Origin: Moraxellaceae bacterium UBA2032
GTDB taxonomy: Bacteria > Pseudomonadota > Gammaproteobacteria > Pseudomonadales > Moraxellaceae
Direction of reading: 5' to 3'
Length of the DNA: 9,718 bases
Assembly (NCBI GenBank): GCA_002333125.1
Contig: DDBM01000150.1
Coordinates: 2,045 to 11,762, forward strand
A program made the position numbers and the translations under genes. The notes under the pieces are model-generated. The model was not told the origin of the DNA, made no database searches, and saw only the letters and a list, made by a program, of their open reading frames with translations. Below are positions 1-5,998 of the stretch, in pieces (position 1 is the stretch's first letter; each line of letters begins with the position of its first letter).

Positions 1-138
1 GCGCGGCGTTGGTTGTCAGAAGACAAAGCCACCTTGCATGAGTTAGCTGCCGAATATGGTGTGTCTGCCGAGCGTATTCGCCAACTCGAAAAAAACGCCA
101 TGGATAAAATTAAAGCCGCGCTCTCTGTTGCTGCTTAA
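1..138 (+). CDS. rpoH: RNA polymerase heat-shock sigma factor RpoH (sigma-32), C-terminal end
   Basis: Only the last 45 codons are present; the gene enters from the left edge in frame 1 and stops at TAA 136-138. The piece reads ARRWLSEDK...[30 protein letters not shown], which is the C-terminal part of sigma region 4.2. This helix-turn-helix contacts the -35 element of heat-shock promoters. The segment [15 protein letters not shown] is close to the same part of E. coli RpoH, and the short tail after it matches RpoH rather than the longer end of RpoD. In the family, RpoH directs transcription of chaperone and protease genes and is controlled mainly by translation and proteolysis; those 5' control elements lie outside the window. 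A hairpin at 261-286 probably ends its transcript. Confidence 0.92.
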   Translation, partial: ARRWLSEDKATLHELAAEYGVSAERIRQLEKNAMDKIKAALSVAA

Positions 139-153
139 AATCGTGTCATACTC

Positions 154-252
154 AGGACTTAGGCATCTCACCGAGATTAGCGCGTTTTGTGAGCATAAAA
201 CCGCTAATAACGGTTGAAATGTGAGCAGATAAGCGATAACCGCGTAAGTCCT
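154..252 (-). repeat. Small structured repeat, copy A (MITE-like)
   Basis: The 99-base element is bounded by perfect 8-base inverted ends, AGGACTTA at 154-161 and TAAGTCCT at 245-252. Its right 24 bases (229-252) are identical, in reverse complement, to 3634-3657 in copy B. Inside is a hairpin: TTAGCG 177-182 and GTTTT 184-188 pair with AAAAC 197-201 and CGCTAA 202-207, with one bulged base. The 8-mer TGTGAGCA is repeated directly at 188-195 and 220-227. There is no coding capacity. Inverted ends plus a dispersed partner suggest a non-autonomous transposon relic, but I see no target-site duplication. A REP-type structural repeat is the alternative. Strand is given so that the conserved end is the element's left end. 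Confidence 0.6.
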
Positions 253-260
253 ATAGTGGT

Positions 261-293
261 AACGCCGCGCTTTTTAGTGCGGCGTTTGTTTTT
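261..293 (+). terminator. Rho-independent terminator, probably of rpoH
   Basis: AACGCCGC (261-268) pairs perfectly with GCGGCGTT (279-286) across a 10-base loop. A T-rich run interrupted by one G (TTTGTTTTT, 285-293) follows. It lies 123 bases beyond the rpoH stop and only 12 bases before the next start codon, so it should end rpoH transcription or attenuate read-through into the downstream genes. Confidence 0.75.
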
Positions 294-305
294 GTAGGAT
301 TTTTT

Positions 306-677
306 ATGATGTTTGTTTTTTTAGGTGCGCTTAATATGGCCATTGCCGTGATGCTAGGGGCATTTGGCGCGCATGGCTTAAAAAATAAAGTCACCGTTGA
401 ACAATTAGCATGGTGGCATACAGGTGTTGAATATCATGTATATCACGCCTTGGCTTTGTTAATACTTGGCACGTTAATCGCGGCACAACCCCAATTAGCG
501 ATTCCTAAAGGCAGTGCATGGGCATTACAAATTGGTATAGTTATTTTTTCGGGTTCGTTATATGCCATGACCTTAGGTGCGCCTCGTTGGTTTGGCGCAA
601 TTACCCCGATTGGTGGTACAGCCTTTATTGTGGGTTGGTTGTGGTTGGCTTATAGTGCATGGCACAAAGGAATATAG
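306..677 (+). CDS. DUF423 family small inner-membrane protein
   Basis: This 123-residue protein is almost entirely hydrophobic, with about four membrane segments at roughly residues 3-21, 45-62, 72-90 and 96-117. It carries the signatures of DUF423 (the E. coli YgdD type): LGAFGAHGL at 17-25, YHALALL at 46-52, FSGSLYAMTL at 81-90 and ITPIGGTAFIVGWLWL at 99-114. The length is typical of the family, whose biochemical function is unknown. The start is ATG 306, with TAGGA at 295-299 six bases upstream; ATG 309 is an equally plausible start. Its stop lies three bases before thiS, so the two are probably co-transcribed. That pairing looks positional rather than functional, since nothing in the sequence ties it to thiamine synthesis. 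Confidence 0.88.
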   Translation: MMFVFLGALNMAIAVMLGAFGAHGLKNKVTVEQLAWWHTGVEYHVYHALALLILGTLIAAQPQLAIPKGSAWALQIGIVIFSGSLYAMTLGAPRWFGAITPIGGTAFIVGWLWLAYSAWHKGI

Positions 678-680
678 TTG

Positions 681-881
681 ATGCAAATACAAGTAAACGG
701 TGAAATGCGCCATATTGCCGAAGCCAGTACCATTAGCGATTTATTGGTATTATTAGAGATGGTTGGCCGCCGTGTGGCGGTTGAATTAAATCAAGATATT
801 GTACCAAAAAGCCAACATGCTTCTACCGTGTTAAAACAGGGTGATGTGGTGGAAGTGGTTCATGCTATTGGTGGCGGTTGA
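681..881 (+). CDS. thiS: Sulfur carrier protein ThiS
   Basis: A 66-residue ubiquitin-fold protein that carries sulfur for the thiazole ring of thiamine. After adenylation by a ThiF-type enzyme, its C-terminal glycine becomes a thiocarboxylate that ThiG uses. Visible marks are the N-terminal strand MQIQVNGE, the central RRVAVELNQDIVPKSQH and the C-terminal VEVVHAIGGG, ending in the required Gly-Gly. Length is normal. I chose ATG 681 because family members begin MQIxxNG and AAAGGA (666-671) lies nine bases upstream; the in-frame TTG at 678 would add one residue. The gene follows DUF423 by three bases and precedes its partner thiG. No thiF, thiO or thiC is in the window, and I see no TPP riboswitch upstream. 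Confidence 0.93.
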   Translation: MQIQVNGEMRHIAEASTISDLLVLLEMVGRRVAVELNQDIVPKSQHASTVLKQGDVVEVVHAIGGG

Positions 882-905
882 TTGTACGTATATGAATGCA
901 GATTT

Positions 906-961
906 GCCCTCACTCTAGCTCTCTCCCAAAGGGAGAGAACTCCCTCGCTTGGGGTGAGGGC
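906..961. repeat. Nested palindromic repeat between thiS and thiG
   Basis: An outer stem, GCCCTCAC (906-913) with GTGAGGGC (954-961), encloses a tight inner hairpin, TCTCTCCC (920-927) with GGGAGAGA (931-938) and an AAA loop. From memory, this CCCTCAC/CTCTCCC type is a widespread dispersed intergenic repeat in gammaproteobacteria. No T-run follows it, so it is not a standard terminator. Inside a probable operon it could slow 3' decay of the thiS message or partly uncouple thiS from thiG. Confidence 0.7.
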
Positions 962-990
962 TAAAGTTAAGTTATTTAAGGATCTTTATT

Positions 991-1770
991 ATGACTGATG
1001 TTTTTGAGTTAGCAGGTCGTCGTTATCAATCGCGTTTATTGGTGGGTACAGGTAAATATAAAGATTTAGAAGAAACACGCTTAGCCATTGAAGCCAGTGG
1101 CGCAGAAATTGTCACGGTGGCGGTGCGTCGTACTAATATTGGTCAAAATCCTAATGAACCTAATTTGTTAGAGGTACTTCCTCCTAATAAATATACCATT
1201 TTGCCCAATACCGCAGGCTGTTATACCGCCGAAGATGCGGTGCGTACTTGTAGATTAGCGCGTGAGTTACTAGATGGCCATAATTTGGTTAAGTTAGAAG
1301 TCTTAGGTGACGAAAAAACGCTATATCCTAATGTGGTAGAAACCCTTAAAGCCGCCGAGATTTTAGTAAAAGATGGCTTTGATATTATGGTTTACACCTC
1401 AGATGACCCCATTATTGCCAAACAACTCGAAGACATGGGCTGTATAGCCGTGATGCCTTTAGGTAGCTTAATTGGCTCAGGCTTAGGCATTGTTAATCCG
1501 TATAACTTGCGCATTATCATGGAGCAAGCCAATGTGCCAATTATTATTGATGCAGGGGTAGGCACCGCCTCCGATGCTGCTATTGCCATGGAGCTAGGCT
1601 GTGCAGGGGTGTTAATGAATACCGCTATTGCCAAAGCTCAACATCCTATTTTAATGGCCTCTGCCATGAGAAAAGCCGTAGAAGCAGGGCGCGAATCTTT
1701 TTTAGCAGGGCGTATGCCCAAAAAATTGTATGCCACAGCATCAAGTCCCTTAGAAGGTAAGTTTTTTTAA
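991..1770 (+). CDS. thiG: Thiazole synthase ThiG
   Basis: This 259-residue TIM-barrel enzyme forms the thiazole phosphate of thiamine from 1-deoxy-D-xylulose 5-phosphate, dehydroglycine and the ThiS thiocarboxylate. Family marks are [12 protein letters not shown] near residues 14-25, AVRRTN at 44-49, and [22 protein letters not shown] at 71-92. VKLEVLGD at 100-107 carries K101, which corresponds to the Schiff-base lysine. [12 protein letters not shown] at 156-167 and [19 protein letters not shown] at 185-203 are the phosphate-binding barrel loops. Length is as expected. Start ATG 991 has AAGGA at 978-982, eight bases upstream. It works directly with ThiS, from which it is separated by 109 bases holding a palindromic repeat. 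The trmB start codon follows immediately after its stop. Confidence 0.96.
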   Translation: MTDVFELAGRRYQSRLLVGTGKYKDLEETRLAIEASGAEIVTVAVRRTNIGQNPNEPNLLEVLPPNKYTILPNTAGCYTAEDAVRTCRLARELLDGHNLVKLEVLGDEKTLYPNVVETLKAAEILVKDGFDIMVYTSDDPIIAKQLEDMGCIAVMPLGSLIGSGLGIVNPYNLRIIMEQANVPIIIDAGVGTASDAAIAMELGCAGVLMNTAIAKAQHPILMASAMRKAVEAGRESFLAGRMPKKLYATASSPLEGKFF

Positions 1771-2469
1771 ATGACCGAATTAGCCCCTCAAGAATACCCA
1801 CGCCGTATTATGACCTTTATGCGTCGCTCATCGGCTTTTACCGTGTCGCAGCAAAAAGGCATTGATGAATATGGTGAGTATTATTTTCTCGAGCCTCAAC
1901 ATCAAGTCTTTGACCCGCAAACCGTGTTTGGCCGCGTTGCACCTCTAACCGTAGAAGTTGGTTTTGGCATGGGGTTTTCTTTAATAGACATGGCTTTAGC
2001 TGCACCTGAACGTGATTTTATTGGTATAGAAATTCACCCTAATGGTTTGGCACAAATTTGTTTTGAAGCAGGTGAGCGTCAATTAACTAATTTAAGGGTG
2101 ATGGATGGCGATGCGTTATTGATGCTAGAAAACTATTTTAGCAACAACAGTATTGATACCGTACAACTGTATTTTGCCGACCCGTGGCCCAAAAAGAAAC
2201 ATCATAAACGTCGTTTTGTGCAAACACATAATATGCAGTTAATTCGCCAAAAACTTAAAGTGGGTGGTGTTTTTCATGCTGCAACCGATTGGGAGCATTA
2301 TGCGCATTGGATGTTAGAGATTTTAGAACAAAGCGAAGGTTTTAAAAATTTAACGGGTAAGGAGCAGTTTGCACCACGTCCAGATTATCGGCCTTTAACT
2401 AAGTTTGAAGTTCGCGGCCACAATTTAGGTCATGGTGTGTGGGATGTGTTGTTTACTAAAGAGGCGTAA
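1771..2469 (+). CDS. trmB: tRNA (guanine-N7-)-methyltransferase TrmB
   Basis: A 232-residue SAM-dependent enzyme that places m7G at position 46 in the variable loop of many tRNAs. The SAM-binding motif is VEVGFGMGFSL at 61-71, where the more usual residue after GFGMG is small or acidic rather than Phe. FIGIEIHPNGL at 83-93 is the ribose-binding strand region. LYFADPWPKKKHHKRRF at 133-149 is the family's catalytic and tRNA-contact signature, and RPLTKFEVRGHNLGHGVWD at 207-225 is the C-terminal signature. Length is normal. ATG 1771 abuts the thiG TAA, which points to coupled translation; the nearest purine-rich site, GAAGG at 1753-1757, is 13 bases away and thus weakly placed. The link with thiamine genes is conserved order, not shared pathway. 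Confidence 0.96.
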   Translation: MTELAPQEYPRRIMTFMRRSSAFTVSQQKGIDEYGEYYFLEPQHQVFDPQTVFGRVAPLTVEVGFGMGFSLIDMALAAPERDFIGIEIHPNGLAQICFEAGERQLTNLRVMDGDALLMLENYFSNNSIDTVQLYFADPWPKKKHHKRRFVQTHNMQLIRQKLKVGGVFHAATDWEHYAHWMLEILEQSEGFKNLTGKEQFAPRPDYRPLTKFEVRGHNLGHGVWDVLFTKEA

Positions 2470-2544
2470 CCCTTCGACTCCGCTCAGGGTGCGCTTTTGC
2501 GCTGGCTGAGCTTGGCCAGCCCTGAGCCTGCCGAAGGGTCGAAG
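2470..2544. repeat. Branched palindromic repeat between convergent genes
   Basis: CCCTTCG (2470-2476) pairs with CGAAGGG (2532-2538), and GCTCAGGG (2482-2489) with CCCTGAGC (2520-2527). The interior holds two further hairpins: GCGC-TTTT-GCGC (2491-2502) and CTGGC (2502-2506) with GCCAG (2515-2519). It starts on the base after the trmB stop and nearly touches the stop of the opposing gene. The CCCTTCGAC...GCTCAGGG type is a widely dispersed bacterial repeat (recalled, not searched). There is no T-run, but so strong a structure between convergent genes could block read-through or protect both 3' ends. Confidence 0.72.
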
Positions 2545-2545
2545 C

Positions 2546-3583
2546 CTACAAATCAGCCTCATCATCATAAATTAAAAATGGTTCATCATCATAAGCTGAT
2601 TCAGGTAAAAAAGGCTGTTCTGCACCTTGTGCCATGATGTTGGTTGCACAATAGCCTTTTTCGTTACGTCCTAAAATATAGCTAATTCTATCGCCTAAAC
2701 GTAATTCAGAAAAGTTACGGTTTTTGACTTCGCTAAAATGAAAAAAGATATTTTCCATATCTTCATCAGGCGTAATAAAACCAAAACCACCTTCTTTTAA
2801 ACTTTGAATAATGCCTTCGCTGCGATTTTCGTTGTTTACGGCAACGGGTGCTACATTATTGGTTGTGGGCGTAGTAGTTGAAGAAGCAACAGGAATAGGT
2901 GTGCCATAACTAATCGCATTAAGAATCGCTTGTTCATCTTTAGGATATAAAAATAACTTATTGATTTGTTGGTCATTTCTTAATGAGCGGTCATCAATAA
3001 TTTGGTGCATTAAGACGGGGTAGGTGGCTTCGTCTAATAACACTTGGGCAGTACGAGTCAGTTTTTGTACATTATGACGGTCGGTGTATTCAAAGTCCCA
3101 TGCTAACAGCATAACGCGTGTGCCTACGGTGTTTAGTTTACGCAGTAGAGGGCGGAAATCACCATCACACGCTACCAATACTAAAACGTCAAACTGCTTA
3201 TAAATAGATAGCTCATAAGCCTCTAAGGCTAACCAGACATCAATGCCTTTTTCGCCATCAGGTCCAAGTGGAAGATAATGTGTGGTTACACCCTCACGCA
3301 TTAAGACTTCATCAAACAAACGCTCTTTAAGTAATAGGTCGCGTTGCTCGGCATCTTGGGCGCGTAAACGACCTCTAAAATAGTGAGCATCTACAATGTG
3401 GCAATAACGTACATCGGTATTTTCTTCGGCAGCGACACGGTGGCGAATATATTCGTGTAAACCTGAAATGCTAATTCGCGATTTACGCGGATGATAATAT
3501 TGGTAGTAATTACTGACGTGAAGAAAAAAGTTACCATCATAAAAAATGCCGATTTTGGTAAAGTTTTTAGAATTATTAGCCAT
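2546..3583 (-). CDS. NYN (PIN-like nuclease) domain protein fused to a cold-shock domain
   Basis: This 345-residue protein has two recognisable parts. Residues 10-190 resemble the NYN/LabA (DUF88) fold, a PIN-like RNase family. IGIFYDGNFF at 11-20 gives D16 and N18, EKGIDVWLALEAYE at 111-124 gives D115, and VLVLVACDGDFRPLLRKL at 133-150 gives D140 and D142, a plausible metal-binding acidic set. A Thr/Asn-rich linker (about 231-254) leads to a cold-shock domain at 255-318, with RNP1-like GFGFI (266-270) and RNP2-like IFFHFS (279-284). The tail (319-345) is acidic. The likely role is RNA or single-strand nucleic-acid binding with metal-dependent cleavage, in the cytoplasm; the substrate is unknown. 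ATG 3583 is preceded by a weak AAAGAG site nine bases away. It faces trmB, and repeat copy B lies 50 bases upstream. Confidence 0.85.
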   Translation of the reverse strand: MANNSKNFTKIGIFYDGNFFLHVSNYYQYYHPRKSRISISGLHEYIRHRVAAEENTDVRYCHIVDAHYFRGRLRAQDAEQRDLLLKERLFDEVLMREGVTTHYLPLGPDGEKGIDVWLALEAYELSIYKQFDVLVLVACDGDFRPLLRKLNTVGTRVMLLAWDFEYTDRHNVQKLTRTAQVLLDEATYPVLMHQIIDDRSLRNDQQINKLFLYPKDEQAILNAISYGTPIPVASSTTTPTTNNVAPVAVNNENRSEGIIQSLKEGGFGFITPDEDMENIFFHFSEVKNRNFSELRLGDRISYILGRNEKGYCATNIMAQGAEQPFLPESAYDDEPFLIYDDEADL

Positions 3584-3633
3584 TGAAACATACTCTTTTT
3601 TATTAGTTTTACTGTTATTAATTTAAAACTTTA

Positions 3634-3694
3634 TGAGGACTTACGCGGTTATCGCTTATTTATTTACAAAACGCGTGTGTTTTGTAAAAGTCCC
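3634..3694 (+). repeat. Small structured repeat, copy B (MITE-like, shorter)
   Basis: The first 24 bases (3634-3657) are the exact reverse complement of 229-252 in copy A. The block TTACAAAACGCG (3664-3675) matches copy A's TCACAAAACGCG at 11 of 12 bases in the reverse complement, and AAGTCC (3688-3693) resembles the far end of copy A. A perfect 10-base stem, TTTACAAAAC (3663-3672) with GTTTTGTAAA (3679-3688), encloses the loop GCGTGT. The right boundary is uncertain: an alternative inverted end, CGTAAGT at 3784-3790, would make the element about 157 bases. Confidence 0.55.
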
Positions 3695-3697
3695 GTT

Positions 3698-3765
3698 TGT
3701 GCCAATTCAAAAACCAAGTATGTATTGATAAAACACAAATACACGACAAAGTTAGAATTGACACA
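3698..3765. repeat. Imperfect 11-base inverted repeat next to copy B
   Basis: TGTGCCAATTC (3698-3708) and GAATTGACACA (3755-3765) are inverted copies matching at 10 of 11 positions, separated by 46 AT-rich bases. They lie between copy B and the end of kup. They may belong to a longer version of the mobile-like element or to an older insertion. No credible gene lies here: a 64-codon reading frame at 3697-3891 overlaps the end of kup on the opposite strand and has no recognisable content. Confidence 0.35.
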
Positions 3766-3802
3766 TTAAACAACAAAATGAGACGTAAGTACACGCCTCT
3801 CT

Positions 3803-5683
3803 TTATAACTCAATTTGTGTCCCAAGTTCTACTACACGATTGGTCGGAATTTGAAAAAAATCGGTCGCAGAAGCTGAATTACGTGACATAGCCACAAATA
3901 ATAGCTCACGCCACGGTGCCATGCCACCTTCAACACGCGGAATTAAACGTTCACGCGATAAGAAAAAGCTCGTGTCCATCATATCAAAGCTTAAACCGTG
4001 TGGCTCACACAAGGCTAATAACTCAGGTACATCAGGCTGTTCTTTAAAGCCATAATAACCAGTAATAAGCCAAAAGTTAGGTGAAATTTGCTCTATTTTT
4101 AAGCGGTCTTGTTTGGTAACTGTGGGAATATCTTGGGTGTGTAGGGTAAGCAGCATATTACGTGAGTGTAAAATTTTATTGTGCTTAATATTATGAAGCA
4201 GGGCATGAGGTACAGATTGATGTGAACCCGTCATAAATACGGCTGTCCCCTCAATGGTTTGTATAGACCCCGCGCCAATACTATTAACAAATAAATTAAG
4301 CGGCATGGTTTCTTTGTTGAGCTTTGCAAACAAAATTTCGCGGCCACGCTTCCATGTCATCATCACGGTAAAAGCACTTATACCAATCAATACAGGAAAC
4401 CAACCACCTTGCAAAAACTTTAACGAGGTTGCACCAAAAAAAGCAAAATCTAAACATAACAACGGTAGTGCTACTAATAAGGCTAATTTTTTTGACCAGC
4501 CCCAAATAGTCACAGCTACAAAAGCCGCTAAAATAGTGTCACAAATCATGGTCATGGTTACGGCAATACCATAGGCAGCTGCCAAATTACTTGATGATTT
4601 AAACATTAAGACTAAAACAATAATTGAGCCTAATAATAACCAGTTAAGGGCAGGAATATAAATTTGACCAATTTCTTTGGCAGAGGTGTGTAGCACTTCA
4701 AAACGAGGTAAATAACCTAACTGCATCGCTTGACGCGCAATCGAAAACACGCCCGAAATAACGGCTTGTGAGGCAATCACGGTGGCGAGTGTGGCCAATA
4801 TAATTAAGGGTGCAATAAGCCAACTAGGGGCTAGTTGATAAAAAGGGCTTTCGACGGCTTCTGGATGAGTGAGTAATAACGCGCCTTGCCCACAGTAGTT
4901 AAGAATAAGTGCAGGGCAAACCAAACCAAACCACGCATAACGAATCGGTTTGCGGCCAAAATGTCCCATATCGGCATATAATGCTTCACCACCTGTGACG
5001 GTTAACACGACTGCGCCTAAGGTAATAAAAGCGACCGTAGGTTGGTTGACAATAAATTGTACTGCCCAAAAGGGGTTGATTAAATGCAGCACAGCAGGGT
5101 ATTGGGCAATGTTAATCACACCTAGTATGCCTAGTGCGCTAAACCACAACAGCATAACAGGGCCAAAGAGTTTACCCACCGAGCTTGTGCCATGTCGTTG
5201 AATGACAAATAAAGACACTAATACGCCAATAGTGATAGGAATAACATAGGGGTCAAATACAGGCGTAATAAGCTTTAAGCCTTCTACGGCCGACAACACC
5301 GAAATAGCAGGGGTAATAATACCATCACCAAAAAACAGTGCCGCCCCAAATAAGCCAATACTCACCAAGGTTATGCGTTGCCAAGGGCTAATATTTTGAT
5401 TACGCAGACTTAATGCGAGCAAGGCCATGATGCCGCCTTCGCCATTGTTGTCGGCACGCATAATAAAGGCAATATATTTAATCGAGACAATTAAGGTAAT
5501 AGACCAAAAAATAACGGACAACAAACCTAAGATATTAGCGTGTGTAATGGCTAATCCATGACTAGCATGAAAGCATTCCTTGAGCGCGTATAAAGGGCTA
5601 GTACCAATATCCCCAAAGACTATGCCTAATGCCCCGAGTGTTAACATATGTATTGGGGTTTGCTGGCTATGTGGTTGACTCAT
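3803..5683 (-). CDS. kup: Low-affinity potassium transporter Kup
   Basis: A 626-residue inner-membrane protein of the KUP/HAK/KT family, which imports K+ with protons. The N-terminal signature GALGIVFGDIGTSPLYALKE is at residues 17-36. FFGDGIITPAISVLSAVEG (117-135), GGEALYADMGHFGRKPIR (231-248) and LNYCGQGALLL (261-271) are further family blocks. About 12 hydrophobic segments span residues 12 to 445, followed by a cytoplasmic domain (about 455-626) ending NRVVELGTQIEL, much like E. coli Kup. Length is typical. Start ATG 5683 has a GAGAG site eight bases upstream on the minus strand. The gene stands alone, divergent from tRNA-Ser. Two short inverted repeats lie upstream (CTAATG 5705-5710 with CATTAG 5721-5726, and AGTGTAACACT 5743-5753); either could be an operator, but this is unproven. 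Confidence 0.96.
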   Translation of the reverse strand: MSQPHSQQTPIHMLTLGALGIVFGDIGTSPLYALKECFHASHGLAITHANILGLLSVIFWSITLIVSIKYIAFIMRADNNGEGGIMALLALSLRNQNISPWQRITLVSIGLFGAALFFGDGIITPAISVLSAVEGLKLITPVFDPYVIPITIGVLVSLFVIQRHGTSSVGKLFGPVMLLWFSALGILGVINIAQYPAVLHLINPFWAVQFIVNQPTVAFITLGAVVLTVTGGEALYADMGHFGRKPIRYAWFGLVCPALILNYCGQGALLLTHPEAVESPFYQLAPSWLIAPLIILATLATVIASQAVISGVFSIARQAMQLGYLPRFEVLHTSAKEIGQIYIPALNWLLLGSIIVLVLMFKSSSNLAAAYGIAVTMTMICDTILAAFVAVTIWGWSKKLALLVALPLLCLDFAFFGATSLKFLQGGWFPVLIGISAFTVMMTWKRGREILFAKLNKETMPLNLFVNSIGAGSIQTIEGTAVFMTGSHQSVPHALLHNIKHNKILHSRNMLLTLHTQDIPTVTKQDRLKIEQISPNFWLITGYYGFKEQPDVPELLALCEPHGLSFDMMDTSFFLSRERLIPRVEGGMAPWRELLFVAMSRNSASATDFFQIPTNRVVELGTQIEL

Positions 5684-5783
5684 AAATAAAACTCTCTACC
5701 TACGCTAATGAGGTAATAAGCATTAGGGGATAATAAGTGCGTAGTGTAACACTGCTTTATTGAGCCAAAAAATAAAAATAATT

Positions 5784-5812
5784 TTGATTTTTAAAGAGAA
5801 GTACGATATTCT
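5784..5812 (+). promoter_or_regulatory. Sigma-70 promoter of tRNA-Ser with GC-rich discriminator
   Basis: TTGATT (5784-5789) and TATTCT (5807-5812) are separated by exactly 17 bases. They are followed by a GC-rich discriminator, GCGCGCC (5814-5820), typical of growth-rate and stringently controlled stable-RNA promoters. Transcription would begin near 5819-5821, about 21 bases before the mature tRNA. The leader contains a perfect hairpin, CTTGTTA (5820-5826) with TAACAAG (5832-5838). Confidence 0.7.
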
Positions 5813-5841
5813 TGCGCGCCTTGTTAGTCTATAACAAGATT

Positions 5842-5932
5842 GGTGAGATGGCCGAGTGGTTTAAGGCGCACGCCTGGAAAGCGTGTGTACGTTAATAGCG
5901 TACCGAGGGTTCGAATCCCTCTTTCACCGCCA
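5842..5932 (+). tRNA. tRNA-Ser, anticodon GGA
   Basis: The 91-base class II tRNA folds fully. Acceptor GGTGAGA (5842-5848) pairs with TTTCACC (5922-5928), including one G-U, followed by discriminator G 5929 and an encoded CCA (5930-5932). The anticodon stem CACGC/GCGTG (5869-5873, 5881-5885) holds the loop CTGGAAA with anticodon GGA at 5876-5878, reading UCC and UCU. The long variable arm, built on GTACG/CGTAC around 5887-5903, is the serine hallmark. The T arm is GAGGGTTCGAATCCCTC. Its own promoter lies upstream and a terminator starts nine bases after the CCA, so it is a single-gene transcript. Confidence 0.97.
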
Positions 5933-5940
5933 AATTTTAA

Positions 5941-5976
5941 AAGCCCCAACACTTAACTGTGTTGGGGCTTTTTTTT
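5941..5976 (+). terminator. Strong terminator of tRNA-Ser, probably bidirectional
   Basis: AAGCCCCAACAC (5941-5952) and GTGTTGGGGCTT (5959-5970) form a perfect 12-base stem with loop TTAACT. The T-run 5969-5976 follows. Read on the minus strand, the stem is followed by CTTTTAAAATTT and sits about 28 bases after the stop of the DUF47 gene, so it can also end the pit operon. Confidence 0.92.
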
Positions 5977-5998
5977 GCGTTAAAAATAAATTCAGTCA

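Noticed and set aside
882..990. TPP riboswitch before thiG
   Set aside because: The structure here is a simple nested palindrome; the conserved CUGAGA and thi-box segments of a TPP riboswitch are absent.
1392..1634. Leftward 80-codon frame inside thiG
   Set aside because: It is fully antisense to a strongly conserved enzyme gene, with low-complexity composition typical of a complementary-strand shadow.
154..3694. Composite transposon bounded by copies A and B
   Set aside because: The enclosed genes (thiS, thiG, trmB) are in their usual chromosomal order next to rpoH and no transposase is present, so the block was not brought in as a transposon.
3697..3891. Rightward 64-codon frame between copy B and kup
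   Set aside because: It lies partly in repeat-like sequence, overlaps the kup end on the other strand, has no ribosome site and shows no recognisable content.
4254..5201. Rightward frames of 83 and 106 codons inside kup
   Set aside because: They are antisense to hydrophobic helices of Kup; their Pro/Asn/Thr-rich composition is the expected mirror.
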